Below, one piece after another: positions 1 to 5,532 of a stretch of 9,517 nt of DNA (its first letter is position 1; each line of letters starts with the position of its first letter). Both the position numbers and the translations under genes were made by a program. The stretch spans positions 1-9,517 of the forward strand of contig JAPLGY010000406.1 in assembly GCA_026389955.1 (NCBI GenBank). The letters run 5' to 3'. The DNA comes from Caldilinea sp. (GTDB taxonomy: Bacteria > Chloroflexota > Anaerolineae > Caldilineales > Caldilineaceae). Under the pieces are notes generated by a model, which did not search any database, was not told the origin of the DNA, and was given only the letters and a program-made list of their open reading frames with translations.

Positions 1-614
1 ATGATCGACTTGAGTTCCAACACCTCGTGGGCCTTGCGCACAAAGCTGAGCGCCACCCAGTCCACCTGATGGTCCAGCGCAAATTTGACATCCTCGATGT
101 CTTTGTCGGTGAGCGCAGGAATGTCCAGCGAAGCATCCGGCAGGTTCATCCCCTTGTTGCTCTGCAACAGACCCGAGAGGATGATCCGGGTTCGAATTTC
201 GGTTGGGTGCGTTTCCAAGACTTCCAGCTCCAGCATGCCGTCGTCGAGCAGAATACGCTCGCCGGGCTTGACTGCCTTGGGGAGATCTTTGTACTGGATC
301 GGGACACGGCCCGGTTCGCCCAGAATGGGGTCTGTGGTCAACATCAATTCTTCCCCCTGCACCAGTGGCACGCCTCCCTCGCGCATCTTGCCTGTACGCA
401 GCTTGGGCCCTTGCAGGTCGGCAAGAATGGCGATTGGCTTTTGCAGCTCTTCGGAGACCGTCCGAACCCGCTCAATCGTTTCGGCATGGTATTCGTGGGT
501 GCCATGGCTCATGTTGAGACGTGCCATGTTCATGCCAGCGGCGGCGATCCGGCGCAGGACAGGCAATTCACGGCTGGAAGGGCCAATGGTACAGACAATT
601 TTGACACGCAACAT
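1..614 (-). CDS. pyk: Pyruvate kinase, N-terminal part (gene continues beyond the window)
   Basis: Pyruvate kinase transfers phosphate from phosphoenolpyruvate to ADP in the last step of glycolysis, in the cytoplasm. The first 204 residues are visible. The diagnostic motifs appear in order: KIVCTIGPSS near residue 5, GMNMARLNMSHG near 27-38 (its Arg and Asn are substrate and metal ligands in the family), ADLQGPKLRTG near 65-75, LLDDGMLELEV near 120, and SNKGMNLPDASLDIPALTDKD near 150. The stretch around 100-170 is the inserted beta-barrel B domain. The ATG at 614-612 is preceded by AAGGGAA about 11 nt upstream, and the protein opens as the family does. The last third of the barrel and the allosteric C-terminal domain lie outside the window. 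It begins 53 bp after the ParB-like gene on the same strand, with no hairpin terminator between them, so cotranscription is likely. The identification is very secure. Confidence 0.97.
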   Translation of the reverse strand, partial: MLRVKIVCTIGPSSRELPVLRRIAAAGMNMARLNMSHGTHEYHAETIERVRTVSEELQKPIAILADLQGPKLRTGKMREGGVPLVQGEELMLTTDPILGEPGRVPIQYKDLPKAVKPGERILLDDGMLELEVLETHPTEIRTRIILSGLLQSNKGMNLPDASLDIPALTDKDIEDVKFALDHQVDWVALSFVRKAHEVLELKSI

Positions 615-667
615 GGCTCAAAAGTTCCCTTGCTTGGCTGGCGATTGTTTTTCTGCATCTTACCATA

Positions 668-1771
668 TCAGACAACACAGTGGAATTGGTCTGCCTCCTG
701 CAGCACAGTTGGCGCCTTCTCCTGCTCTGGCTGTGTTTCGGCGTCGCTCTCTACCTCAGAAAGCGTGCGCTCGCCAGCCGCATAGCGGGCACGCGCATCG
801 TCGAATTCCTCCTCCGACATACCCAGCGGTTTGTCCAGTTCTCCCAGCACGCGGTGCCAGTTGAACTTGAGCGTGCGCACCGCCTGCTCAAAAGGCCGGT
901 CGCTGTGCACCTGGGCAAAGGTCGTGACCGCAGCGTCGGGCGACAGCGGGGCCAGCTCGTACTGCCGGGCCAGCTGCTCTCGATGAAACGCGATCCAGAG
1001 ATACAGGTCCGCTGCCGTGCGGCTCGGAAAACTCTCCAACAGCCGGTGCCGCTGAATCGCTTCGACCACCGGCAGATAAATCTGGTCGTACCAGCTGCCG
1101 ACCGCCTCTTCCCAGCACAACGGCTCCAGGCCGCCGGCCCGCTGGCGGTCCAGCCCACGCAAATACTGGTGGACCTGGATGTGGCGAAGCAGGATCTGGT
1201 AGCGTCCGGGCTCGGTGAGTTCGATCGCATGCCCCGGCCGCACCGTGTCCAGTCCGCTCTCTTTGAGAAATTCAGCGCGCTCCACCTTGATGATCCACTG
1301 ATCTCGTTCGAAGTCTTCCATGTGCAGCAGCACCGGCGTCGGGATTTCAGTCACATAGGCCTCGATATGGGTCAGGCCATTCGCCCAGGCCACGCTGACC
1401 CGGTGGTTGCCGTCGCGCACAAAATAGACATCTCCAACTTTGTACACATCGATCGGCGGGTACCCAACCAACGACTGCATCATGGTGTCGATCCGGGCCC
1501 ACCGTTCAGGGTTGATGGCCGCCCGCGGCAAAAAACTCTGGGTAAAATCCCGATAGCGGCCGACACTGCCAACGATGTTGGCCAGCGGCACCATTTGCGT
1601 GCCCATCTCCCGCTGCTGCCGTGCCTTGATCCGTTTGGCGACCTCGTCGTAGCTGACCAGGTCGACATTGTTGCCGGTGATCCGGGCCATCAGATCGGCG
1701 ATCTGGGCCTGGCTGACGCGGCGACGATATTTTTCCAGCGATTCGTACTCCACCTTTTCTGTCCCTGACAT
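668..1771 (-). CDS. ParB/sulfiredoxin-like domain protein, DUF4032-like, function unknown
   Basis: The protein has 367 residues and no signal peptide or membrane segment. Residues about 60-140 look like a ParB/sulfiredoxin-type fold, with the hallmark RDGNHRVSVAWANGL at 119-133, the kind of loop that binds nucleotide or phosphate in ParB-like proteins. The C-terminal half (about 190-310) is helical and rich in Trp, Tyr and Arg; the stretch around 226-267 recalls the DUF4032 region of actinobacterial proteins that also carry a ParB-like domain, but this is memory of the family and not a search result. The tail (335-367) is acidic and low complexity. I chose the ATG at 1771-1769 because GAGGAA lies 8 nt upstream; the open frame runs back to 1885, but that extension would begin upstream of the predicted transcription start. 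It has no recognisable helix-turn-helix and no partner ParA here, so a role in chromosome partitioning is not supported. It likely shares a transcript with pyruvate kinase. Confidence 0.85.
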   Translation of the reverse strand: MSGTEKVEYESLEKYRRRVSQAQIADLMARITGNNVDLVSYDEVAKRIKARQQREMGTQMVPLANIVGSVGRYRDFTQSFLPRAAINPERWARIDTMMQSLVGYPPIDVYKVGDVYFVRDGNHRVSVAWANGLTHIEAYVTEIPTPVLLHMEDFERDQWIIKVERAEFLKESGLDTVRPGHAIELTEPGRYQILLRHIQVHQYLRGLDRQRAGGLEPLCWEEAVGSWYDQIYLPVVEAIQRHRLLESFPSRTAADLYLWIAFHREQLARQYELAPLSPDAAVTTFAQVHSDRPFEQAVRTLKFNWHRVLGELDKPLGMSEEEFDDARARYAAGERTLSEVESDAETQPEQEKAPTVLQEADQFHCVV

Positions 1772-1841
1772 CCTTTGCTTCCTCGTCTGTGAAGCCCCTG
1801 TGCGGCTCGAGCGCACGGTTTCTCTTCTCTTTGACGTATCG

Positions 1842-1850
1842 AGTATAGCA
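1842..1850 (-). promoter_or_regulatory. Extended -10 promoter for the ParB-like gene and pyk
   Basis: On the minus strand the sequence reads TGCTATACT, an extended -10 element (TGn followed by TATACT, five of six consensus bases). No good -35 hexamer lies 16-18 bp upstream, as is usual for extended -10 promoters. Transcription would start near 1835, giving a leader of roughly 64 nt with GAGGAA before the ATG at 1771. This placement argues against the longer reading frame that opens at 1885. Confidence 0.6.
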
Positions 1851-1883
1851 AATGTTCTGCGGAACGCATAGTGTAGATTGTAC

Positions 1884-1913
1884 AAAAAGCTGCCGGAGCC
1901 ACGGGGCTGCGGC
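1884..1913 (-). terminator. Rho-independent terminator after the GyrA-pinwheel gene
   Basis: On the minus strand a hairpin forms from GCCG-c-AGCC, loop ccgt, GGCT-c-CGGC: eight base pairs with one C-C mismatch and a tetraloop. It is followed by AGC and then TTTTTG (1888-1883). It starts 16 nt after the stop codon at 1929-1931 and precedes the promoter of the next unit, so it would separate the two minus-strand transcripts. The T-run is only five long, which lowers certainty. Confidence 0.6.
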
Positions 1914-1936
1914 TCACGGGGCTGCAGCTCACGGGG
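1892..1936. repeat. 15-bp tandem repeat, two near-identical copies plus one degenerate
   Basis: On the plus strand CTGCGGCTCACGGGG (1907-1921) is followed by CTGCAGCTCACGGGG (1922-1936), one mismatch apart, and preceded by a diverged copy at 1892-1906 that keeps the final ACGGGG. The array covers the end of the GyrA-pinwheel gene: each good copy carries TCA, so the minus strand has two in-frame TGA codons 15 nt apart (1929-1931 and 1914-1916). The degenerate copy and its neighbour form the terminator stem. Confidence 0.85.
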
Positions 1937-2957
1937 CGAGCGCCAGCAGGGCGACGCATTCGTCGGCGCGCAGGCTCATGCAGTGGACCCCCTGAACCAC
2001 GCCCTCTTTGGGGGGGACCTCGTTGGCTCTGAAACGGATGAGTTTGCCCAGCCGTGAGAGGACGAACAGGTCGCTCTCTTCTGTGACAGCCGCGACACCG
2101 ACCAGGGAATCTGCCTTCATGGCAGTCTTGCCCCCCGAGCCAGGGGCTTTGTTGGCCGTGAGACCAGCCAGCAACCGGACCGTGCCTTTGCCATCCTGGC
2201 CGAGCAGAAAGACTCGGCCGTCGGCAGGGGTGGCGGCTACGGCCACCACGCGGTCGTCAGGGTCGACCCGCATGCCCAGGCAGCCGCGCACCGGGACCAG
2301 CCGTTCGTTGAAGCGGATGGCCTGGCCGCTGCGGGCTGCGATCAGAAGCTCGTCGCTGCCGCAGCTCCAGCAGGCAGCGGCCGGCGCCCCTCCTTCGCGC
2401 GGCTCCAGCAGCACGCTGCCCGCCTGCAGGCTGGCCCCCAGATACGGACGGGCGATCCGCCGTACCTGGCCTCGTTCCGTCACGAGCACCAGAAAGGCGC
2501 CGTTCTCTGGCGGCCCGGGGAGGACCAAGGCCAGCCGCTCCTCCGGGCGCAGGGGCAGACGGGTGTTCAACGGCTCGCCGCGGCTGCGCACCGGGCGCTC
2601 GCTGATTTCAGCGACCGGGACCCGGAAGACACGCCCGTGGCTGGTGAGCAGCGTCAGCATTTCGGCGGGGGTGGCCATCGCCAGAAAGGCGGGTGGGTCC
2701 TTTTCGGGGCTGTCCAGGTCAAAAATCCCCATTCCACCGCGACGCTGGCGGTTGTACAGATGGCGAGGGGTTCGTTTGGCCAGCCCAGCTGCACTGACCG
2801 TGATCAGATGGGCCGAGGTAGGGGGCTCGCTCGGTTCAAACGTGGCCTCGTCCTGTGCCTCCGCCCGATCGTGCAAGCTGTGGTGGAGCTGGTTTTCCAG
2901 AGATTCAATATAGGCCAGGACGGCAGCGGGGAGGCCGGTGAGATCAGGTCGTTCCAT
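1929..2957 (-). CDS. Stand-alone GyrA/ParC C-terminal beta-pinwheel protein
   Basis: The 342-residue protein consists of a short N-terminal helical segment (about 5-35), an acidic linker to about 48, and six repeats of about 50 residues that match the blades of the DNA-wrapping C-terminal domain of DNA gyrase A. The blades run approximately 50-98, 99-152, 153-201, 202-246, 247-296 and 297-342. They share the pattern of hydrophobic strand, then S/T/E-x-G-x-(V/L)-x-R-(I/F/V), seen in SHGRVFRV, ERGQVRRI, RSGQAIRF and RLGKLIRF. The first blade ends in QRRGGMG at 71-77, which matches the GyrA box QRRGGKG except for Met in place of Lys. There is no catalytic Tyr domain, no tower and no CAP-like fold, so it cannot cut DNA; binding or wrapping DNA, or modulating gyrase or topoisomerase IV, is the inferred role. 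The ATG has GAGGA 6 nt upstream. It starts 33 bp after the transglycosylase gene, so the two are probably cotranscribed. Confidence 0.9.
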   Translation of the reverse strand: MERPDLTGLPAAVLAYIESLENQLHHSLHDRAEAQDEATFEPSEPPTSAHLITVSAAGLAKRTPRHLYNRQRRGGMGIFDLDSPEKDPPAFLAMATPAEMLTLLTSHGRVFRVPVAEISERPVRSRGEPLNTRLPLRPEERLALVLPGPPENGAFLVLVTERGQVRRIARPYLGASLQAGSVLLEPREGGAPAAACWSCGSDELLIAARSGQAIRFNERLVPVRGCLGMRVDPDDRVVAVAATPADGRVFLLGQDGKGTVRLLAGLTANKAPGSGGKTAMKADSLVGVAAVTEESDLFVLSRLGKLIRFRANEVPPKEGVVQGVHCMSLRADECVALLALAP

Positions 2958-2990
2958 TGTGTTCCTCGACTGGTGTTCGGGAAAATCTGG

Positions 2991-4592
2991 TCAGGGCAGG
3001 GTCTGGGCGATGCGTAAAATTTCCTCGGCGTAGCGGCGGCGTGGCTCGGGCAACTCCTGCCAGGTTCCTCCACTGTTCAAAAAATCGAGCAGACGGTCGA
3101 TCCCCCAGTGATAGGCCACCAACGTCCAAGCGACCTCTGCGTAGCCGCGCTGCGCCAGCTGGCCGCGCAGAAAGTCCAGGTAGACTGCGGCGACCTGCAC
3201 ATTGCTCAGGCTGTCGAAGGGATCGCTGGCAGAGACAGCGGGGGCCCACTCGCGCCAGGTGGCAGGAAGGATCTGCATCAACCCCATTGCCCCTGCAGAG
3301 CTGAGCGCCAGGGTATCAAAGCTGCTTTCCACATAGGCCTGTGCAGCCAGCATGCGCCAATCCAGGTCATACTCTGCCCCGACCTGCTGAAAGAGCTGGG
3401 CGTAAGTGAGCCCGGTGCCGGCGGGGGAGGACGGTCTCTGTGGGCTGGCAGGGGCGGCGCTGCCGCGCAATGCGCCGCCGTTGGCGGGCACGCTGACCTG
3501 GTCGGGCAACACCAAGGGCAGGGCTGGGTCCGGCTCTGTGGACGACAGGCGTTCGAGCGGGGCGGCGGGAGGGGGGGGCGTTGCCGGCTGGTCAAGTGCC
3601 ACGACAATCACCGCCGGTGCAGGGGCTGCAGGGGGTGTCCCCGATGGCGTCTGCACGGAGATCTGGAGCAACAAAGCGGCCAGCAGCAAAAGCAGGAGAG
3701 CTGCCCCGGCCCCGGCCAGCGCCAGACTGCCCGCTGCAACCAGCTGCCAGGTGCCCAGGAGAGGACGCAGCTCGACACTTTGACGCAGCTGCTGCAGCAC
3801 CCGCCCCTCCTGGTCCACAGCCTGCAGCCCAAAGAAGCACGGGCGCGCGCCCAACAGCGGCAGCCGCCTGGCGGTCAACGCCACGACCGTGCGCACCTGC
3901 TGGCCAGGCTGTACAGTGCAGGGCACATCAGCCTGGCCAGGTCGAAAGACCAGACGCTCTGTCCCGGCCTTCCCCTGCACCGCCACCTGGATCGGAGCGT
4001 TGCCCAGGTTGGTCATCCGCAACGGCAGCGAGAGCGTGCGTCGCCACCAGGTCGCCCGCAACGGAGCGCGGTTCCCCACTTCCAGCAGGATCTGTTCGAA
4101 GGGCAGGATCTGTAGCACCACCCCCAGACGGGTGAGCCGGGCAGGGTCCTGGAGCGAGCGAACCACCACCGCCAGATCGTGGTCGCCGGCTTCGGCGCGG
4201 GCACTGCGTGGAGGAGCCACAGTCAGCTCCAGTGTACGCCGCTCGCCTGCCGCCAGATTGGCCTGCACATAGGGCTCGGCAGCCCACAACTCGTCCAGCC
4301 ACCCCTCCAGATGGGCACGTACAGTCAGCAGATGGCCGCTGTTGTTGAGCACGCTGAGCGGCAAGGCGACCGACTGGCCAGGTTCGACCTGCCAGCAGCG
4401 CTCCGGCAGGGTCGCCACCAGCAGACCGTCTGGAAGGTCAGGGATCCGGCTGGCGGCATTTCCTGTGGACTCGACCTCCCAGACCTGCCAGTTGGAGAGG
4501 TCGAGCGGCAGCCGCTGAACGCTGGAGACAGGATCCAAATCCTCTGGGTCGATGGATTCTGGCTGTAAAGGCAGTGGGATGTCACCGTGCAT
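2991..4592 (-). CDS. Membrane-anchored lytic transglycosylase with N-terminal Ig-like domains
   Basis: The 533-residue protein has three parts. Residues about 40-275 are beta-rich and read as two Ig-like/NEW3-type domains (ATLPERCWQVEPGQSVALPL and LSLPLRMTNLGNAPIQV begin typical strands). A single membrane helix lies at about 282-310, followed by a Pro/Ala/Ser linker to about 395. Residues about 396-530 are an SLT lytic transglycosylase domain of the kind that cleaves peptidoglycan glycan strands to 1,6-anhydro-muropeptides: the likely catalytic Glu is E422 in AYVESSFD, followed by SSAGAMGLMQILPATW (431-446) and AYHWG (493-497). Arg residues precede the helix and none follows closely, which predicts N-inside, C-outside topology, placing the Ig-like part in the cytoplasm. 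The frame stays open upstream to 5504, but that stretch is antisense to the acetyltransferase gene. The ATG at 4592 has no Shine-Dalgarno sequence and sits at the predicted transcription start. Confidence 0.88.
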   Translation of the reverse strand: MHGDIPLPLQPESIDPEDLDPVSSVQRLPLDLSNWQVWEVESTGNAASRIPDLPDGLLVATLPERCWQVEPGQSVALPLSVLNNSGHLLTVRAHLEGWLDELWAAEPYVQANLAAGERRTLELTVAPPRSARAEAGDHDLAVVVRSLQDPARLTRLGVVLQILPFEQILLEVGNRAPLRATWWRRTLSLPLRMTNLGNAPIQVAVQGKAGTERLVFRPGQADVPCTVQPGQQVRTVVALTARRLPLLGARPCFFGLQAVDQEGRVLQQLRQSVELRPLLGTWQLVAAGSLALAGAGAALLLLLLAALLLQISVQTPSGTPPAAPAPAVIVVALDQPATPPPPAAPLERLSSTEPDPALPLVLPDQVSVPANGGALRGSAAPASPQRPSSPAGTGLTYAQLFQQVGAEYDLDWRMLAAQAYVESSFDTLALSSAGAMGLMQILPATWREWAPAVSASDPFDSLSNVQVAAVYLDFLRGQLAQRGYAEVAWTLVAYHWGIDRLLDFLNSGGTWQELPEPRRRYAEEILRIAQTLP

Positions 4593-4598
4593 GGTGCT

Positions 4599-4627
4599 AG
4601 TATGGGGGAGGAGCCTGCCTCTGTCAA
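4599..4627 (-). promoter_or_regulatory. Sigma-70-type promoter of the transglycosylase gene, predicted leaderless
   Basis: On the minus strand TTGACA (4627-4622), a 17-bp spacer and CATACT (4604-4599) make a near-consensus promoter. Counting the last base of the -10 as -7 puts +1 at 4592, exactly the A of the ATG start codon. The six bases between (AGCACC) contain no ribosome-binding site, so the mRNA is predicted to be leaderless. The promoter is seen directly; leaderless translation is inferred. Confidence 0.75.
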
Positions 4628-4704
4628 GTTGGCTGGCCGAGGGCCCAGGAGTTTCCAAGATGAGTTTTGACCAGTTTGCAGGGCCGAATGCCCACGCGGC
4701 ATCG

Positions 4705-4713
4705 TGGTATGAT
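4705..4713 (+). promoter_or_regulatory. Extended -10 promoter of the GNAT gene
   Basis: TGGTATGAT is an extended -10 (TGn plus TATGAT, five of six consensus bases), about 57 nt before the ATG. No clear -35 lies at 17 bp. Two overlapping small inverted repeats sit just upstream: ATGCC/GGCAT (4688-4702) and CCACG/CGTGG (4692-4707). They could be an operator, but arms of five bases are common by chance in such DNA. A second, weaker candidate is TTGTCA (4726-4731) with GAGAAT 17 bp downstream. Confidence 0.45.
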
Positions 4714-4769
4714 TGGCAAGGTGGTTTGTCAGGCCCCAAAGGATTGCGGAGAATTTTTGTGAGGGAAAC

Positions 4770-5468
4770 ATGCCCAAATGGATTGTCACGACACTGGCGC
4801 CGGAATACTTTGCACAGTTGGAGCAGCTGCAACGCGCGGCCTATCCGACGCTGGGCGCCCACGAATTGATGCGGGTTGAACACTTTGCCAGCCAGTACCA
4901 GGTCTTTGCCGCAGGCCAGATCGTCGTGCTTGACCCCGAACGTCCGCTCCCGGACGGGGAGCCGCGCGTGGTCGGGCAGGGTTCTGGCTTCTTCACCCCC
5001 TTCGATTTCGACCACCCCCACCATACCTTCGCAGGTTTTTGCGACGGATTTTATTTTCGCACCCATGATCCTGCCGGGGACTACTACTACGGGGCCGACA
5101 TCAGCGTACACCCCGACTACCGAGGTCAGGGGATCGGCCAGCGCATCTACGCTGCGCGCAAAGAGCTGGTGCGCAGCAACAACCGGCGTGGGATTGTCGC
5201 AGGGGGGCTGCTGCCAGGCTACGCGCGCTACAAAGGCATCCTGAGCGTGCACGACTATGCAGCCGCCGTGGTGGCCGGCACCTTGCAGGATCCGACCCTC
5301 TCGTTCCAGCTGCGTCAGGGCTTTGTCGTGCACAGCTTGATCGAAAATTACATCCAGGACACCGCCTCCGACAACTGGGCGACGCTGATTGTGTGGGCCA
5401 ACCCAGACTTTCATGGACCCAACAATTTGAACACTCCAGGTGAAGTGGCTGAAAAACGTGGACCGTAA
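4770..5468 (+). CDS. GNAT family N-acetyltransferase, YhcX N-terminal-domain type
   Basis: This 232-residue cytoplasmic protein carries the acetyl-CoA-binding motif A of GNAT enzymes: ISVHPDYRGQGIGQRIYAAR (111-130), with the pyrophosphate loop R-G-Q-G-I-G at 118-123. The downstream block GIVAGGLLPGY (141-151), LQDPTLSFQLRQGF (172-185) and the ending ATLIVWANP (204-212) is, as I recall the family, typical of the N-terminal half of YhcX-like proteins, where a GNAT domain is fused to a nitrilase-type carbon-nitrogen hydrolase. Here the protein stops after the GNAT part and no hydrolase gene follows. The substrate is unknown. The ATG at 4770 was chosen because GAGGGA lies 5 nt upstream; the frame is open 19 codons further, but that ATG overlaps the -10 element. 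It is divergent from the transglycosylase gene and 64 bp before the GT39 gene. Confidence 0.92.
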   Translation: MPKWIVTTLAPEYFAQLEQLQRAAYPTLGAHELMRVEHFASQYQVFAAGQIVVLDPERPLPDGEPRVVGQGSGFFTPFDFDHPHHTFAGFCDGFYFRTHDPAGDYYYGADISVHPDYRGQGIGQRIYAARKELVRSNNRRGIVAGGLLPGYARYKGILSVHDYAAAVVAGTLQDPTLSFQLRQGFVVHSLIENYIQDTASDNWATLIVWANPDFHGPNNLNTPGEVAEKRGP

Positions 5469-5470
5469 AA

Positions 5471-5484
5471 TCGCTGCCCAGCGA
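5471..5484. other. Small inverted repeat after the GNAT gene
   Basis: TCGCTGCCCAGCGA is a perfect inverted repeat (arms TCGCTG and CAGCGA). It starts 2 nt after the GNAT stop codon. As RNA it gives a five- to six-pair stem with a very small loop. No T-run follows on the plus strand, so it is at most a weak terminator or a 3'-end stabilising hairpin. Confidence 0.35.
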
Positions 5485-5491
5485 TGCCCCC

Positions 5492-5506
5492 AGTTGAAGT
5501 TCAACT
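5492..5506. promoter_or_regulatory. Perfect 15-bp palindrome over the -35 of the GT39 gene (candidate operator)
   Basis: AGTTGAAGTTCAACT has perfect 7-bp arms (AGTTGAA and TTCAACT) around one central base. It completely covers the proposed -35 hexamer TTGAAG (5494-5499) of the glycan module promoter. The size and symmetry fit a dimeric repressor site. No regulator gene is visible in the window. Confidence 0.5.
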
Positions 5507-5523
5507 AGGGGCTGCACTACAAT
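5494..5523 (+). promoter_or_regulatory. Promoter of the GT39 gene and glycan module
   Basis: TTGAAG (5494-5499), an 18-bp spacer and TACAAT (5518-5523) form a good sigma-70-type promoter. The predicted start of transcription is around 5528-5533, zero to five bases before the ATG at 5533. No Shine-Dalgarno sequence lies in ACAAATTCT between the -10 and the ATG, so the transcript is predicted to be leaderless or nearly so. Confidence 0.65.
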
Positions 5524-5532
5524 ACAAATTCT

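Noticed and set aside
1853..1864. GTTC-N4-GAAC inverted repeat in the ParB-like promoter, resembling a LexA box.
   Set aside because: The arms are in the opposite order to the GAAC-N4-GTTC of the Gram-positive LexA box, and four-base arms are expected by chance.
1772..1885. A 38-residue N-terminal extension of the ParB-like protein.
   Set aside because: It would start upstream of the extended -10 promoter, has no ribosome-binding site, and the ATG at 1771 has GAGGAA in good position.
1929..2957. Calling the pinwheel gene gyrA or parC.
   Set aside because: The catalytic N-terminal two thirds of those proteins is absent and the gene has its own start and ribosome-binding site.
4688..4707. Overlapping inverted repeats upstream of the GNAT -10 as an operator.
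   Set aside because: Arms are only five bases long in GC-rich DNA; mentioned with the promoter but not called as a separate site.
5471..5484. The palindrome after the GNAT gene as a rho-independent terminator.
   Set aside because: There is no T-run on the plus strand after it; the A-run lies on the wrong side and would serve only minus-strand transcription, where no gene ends.
4593..5504. The reading frame of the transglycosylase stays open for 304 codons upstream of the chosen ATG.
   Set aside because: It is antisense to the well-supported GNAT gene, and the promoter and Ig-like domain start place the true start at 4592.
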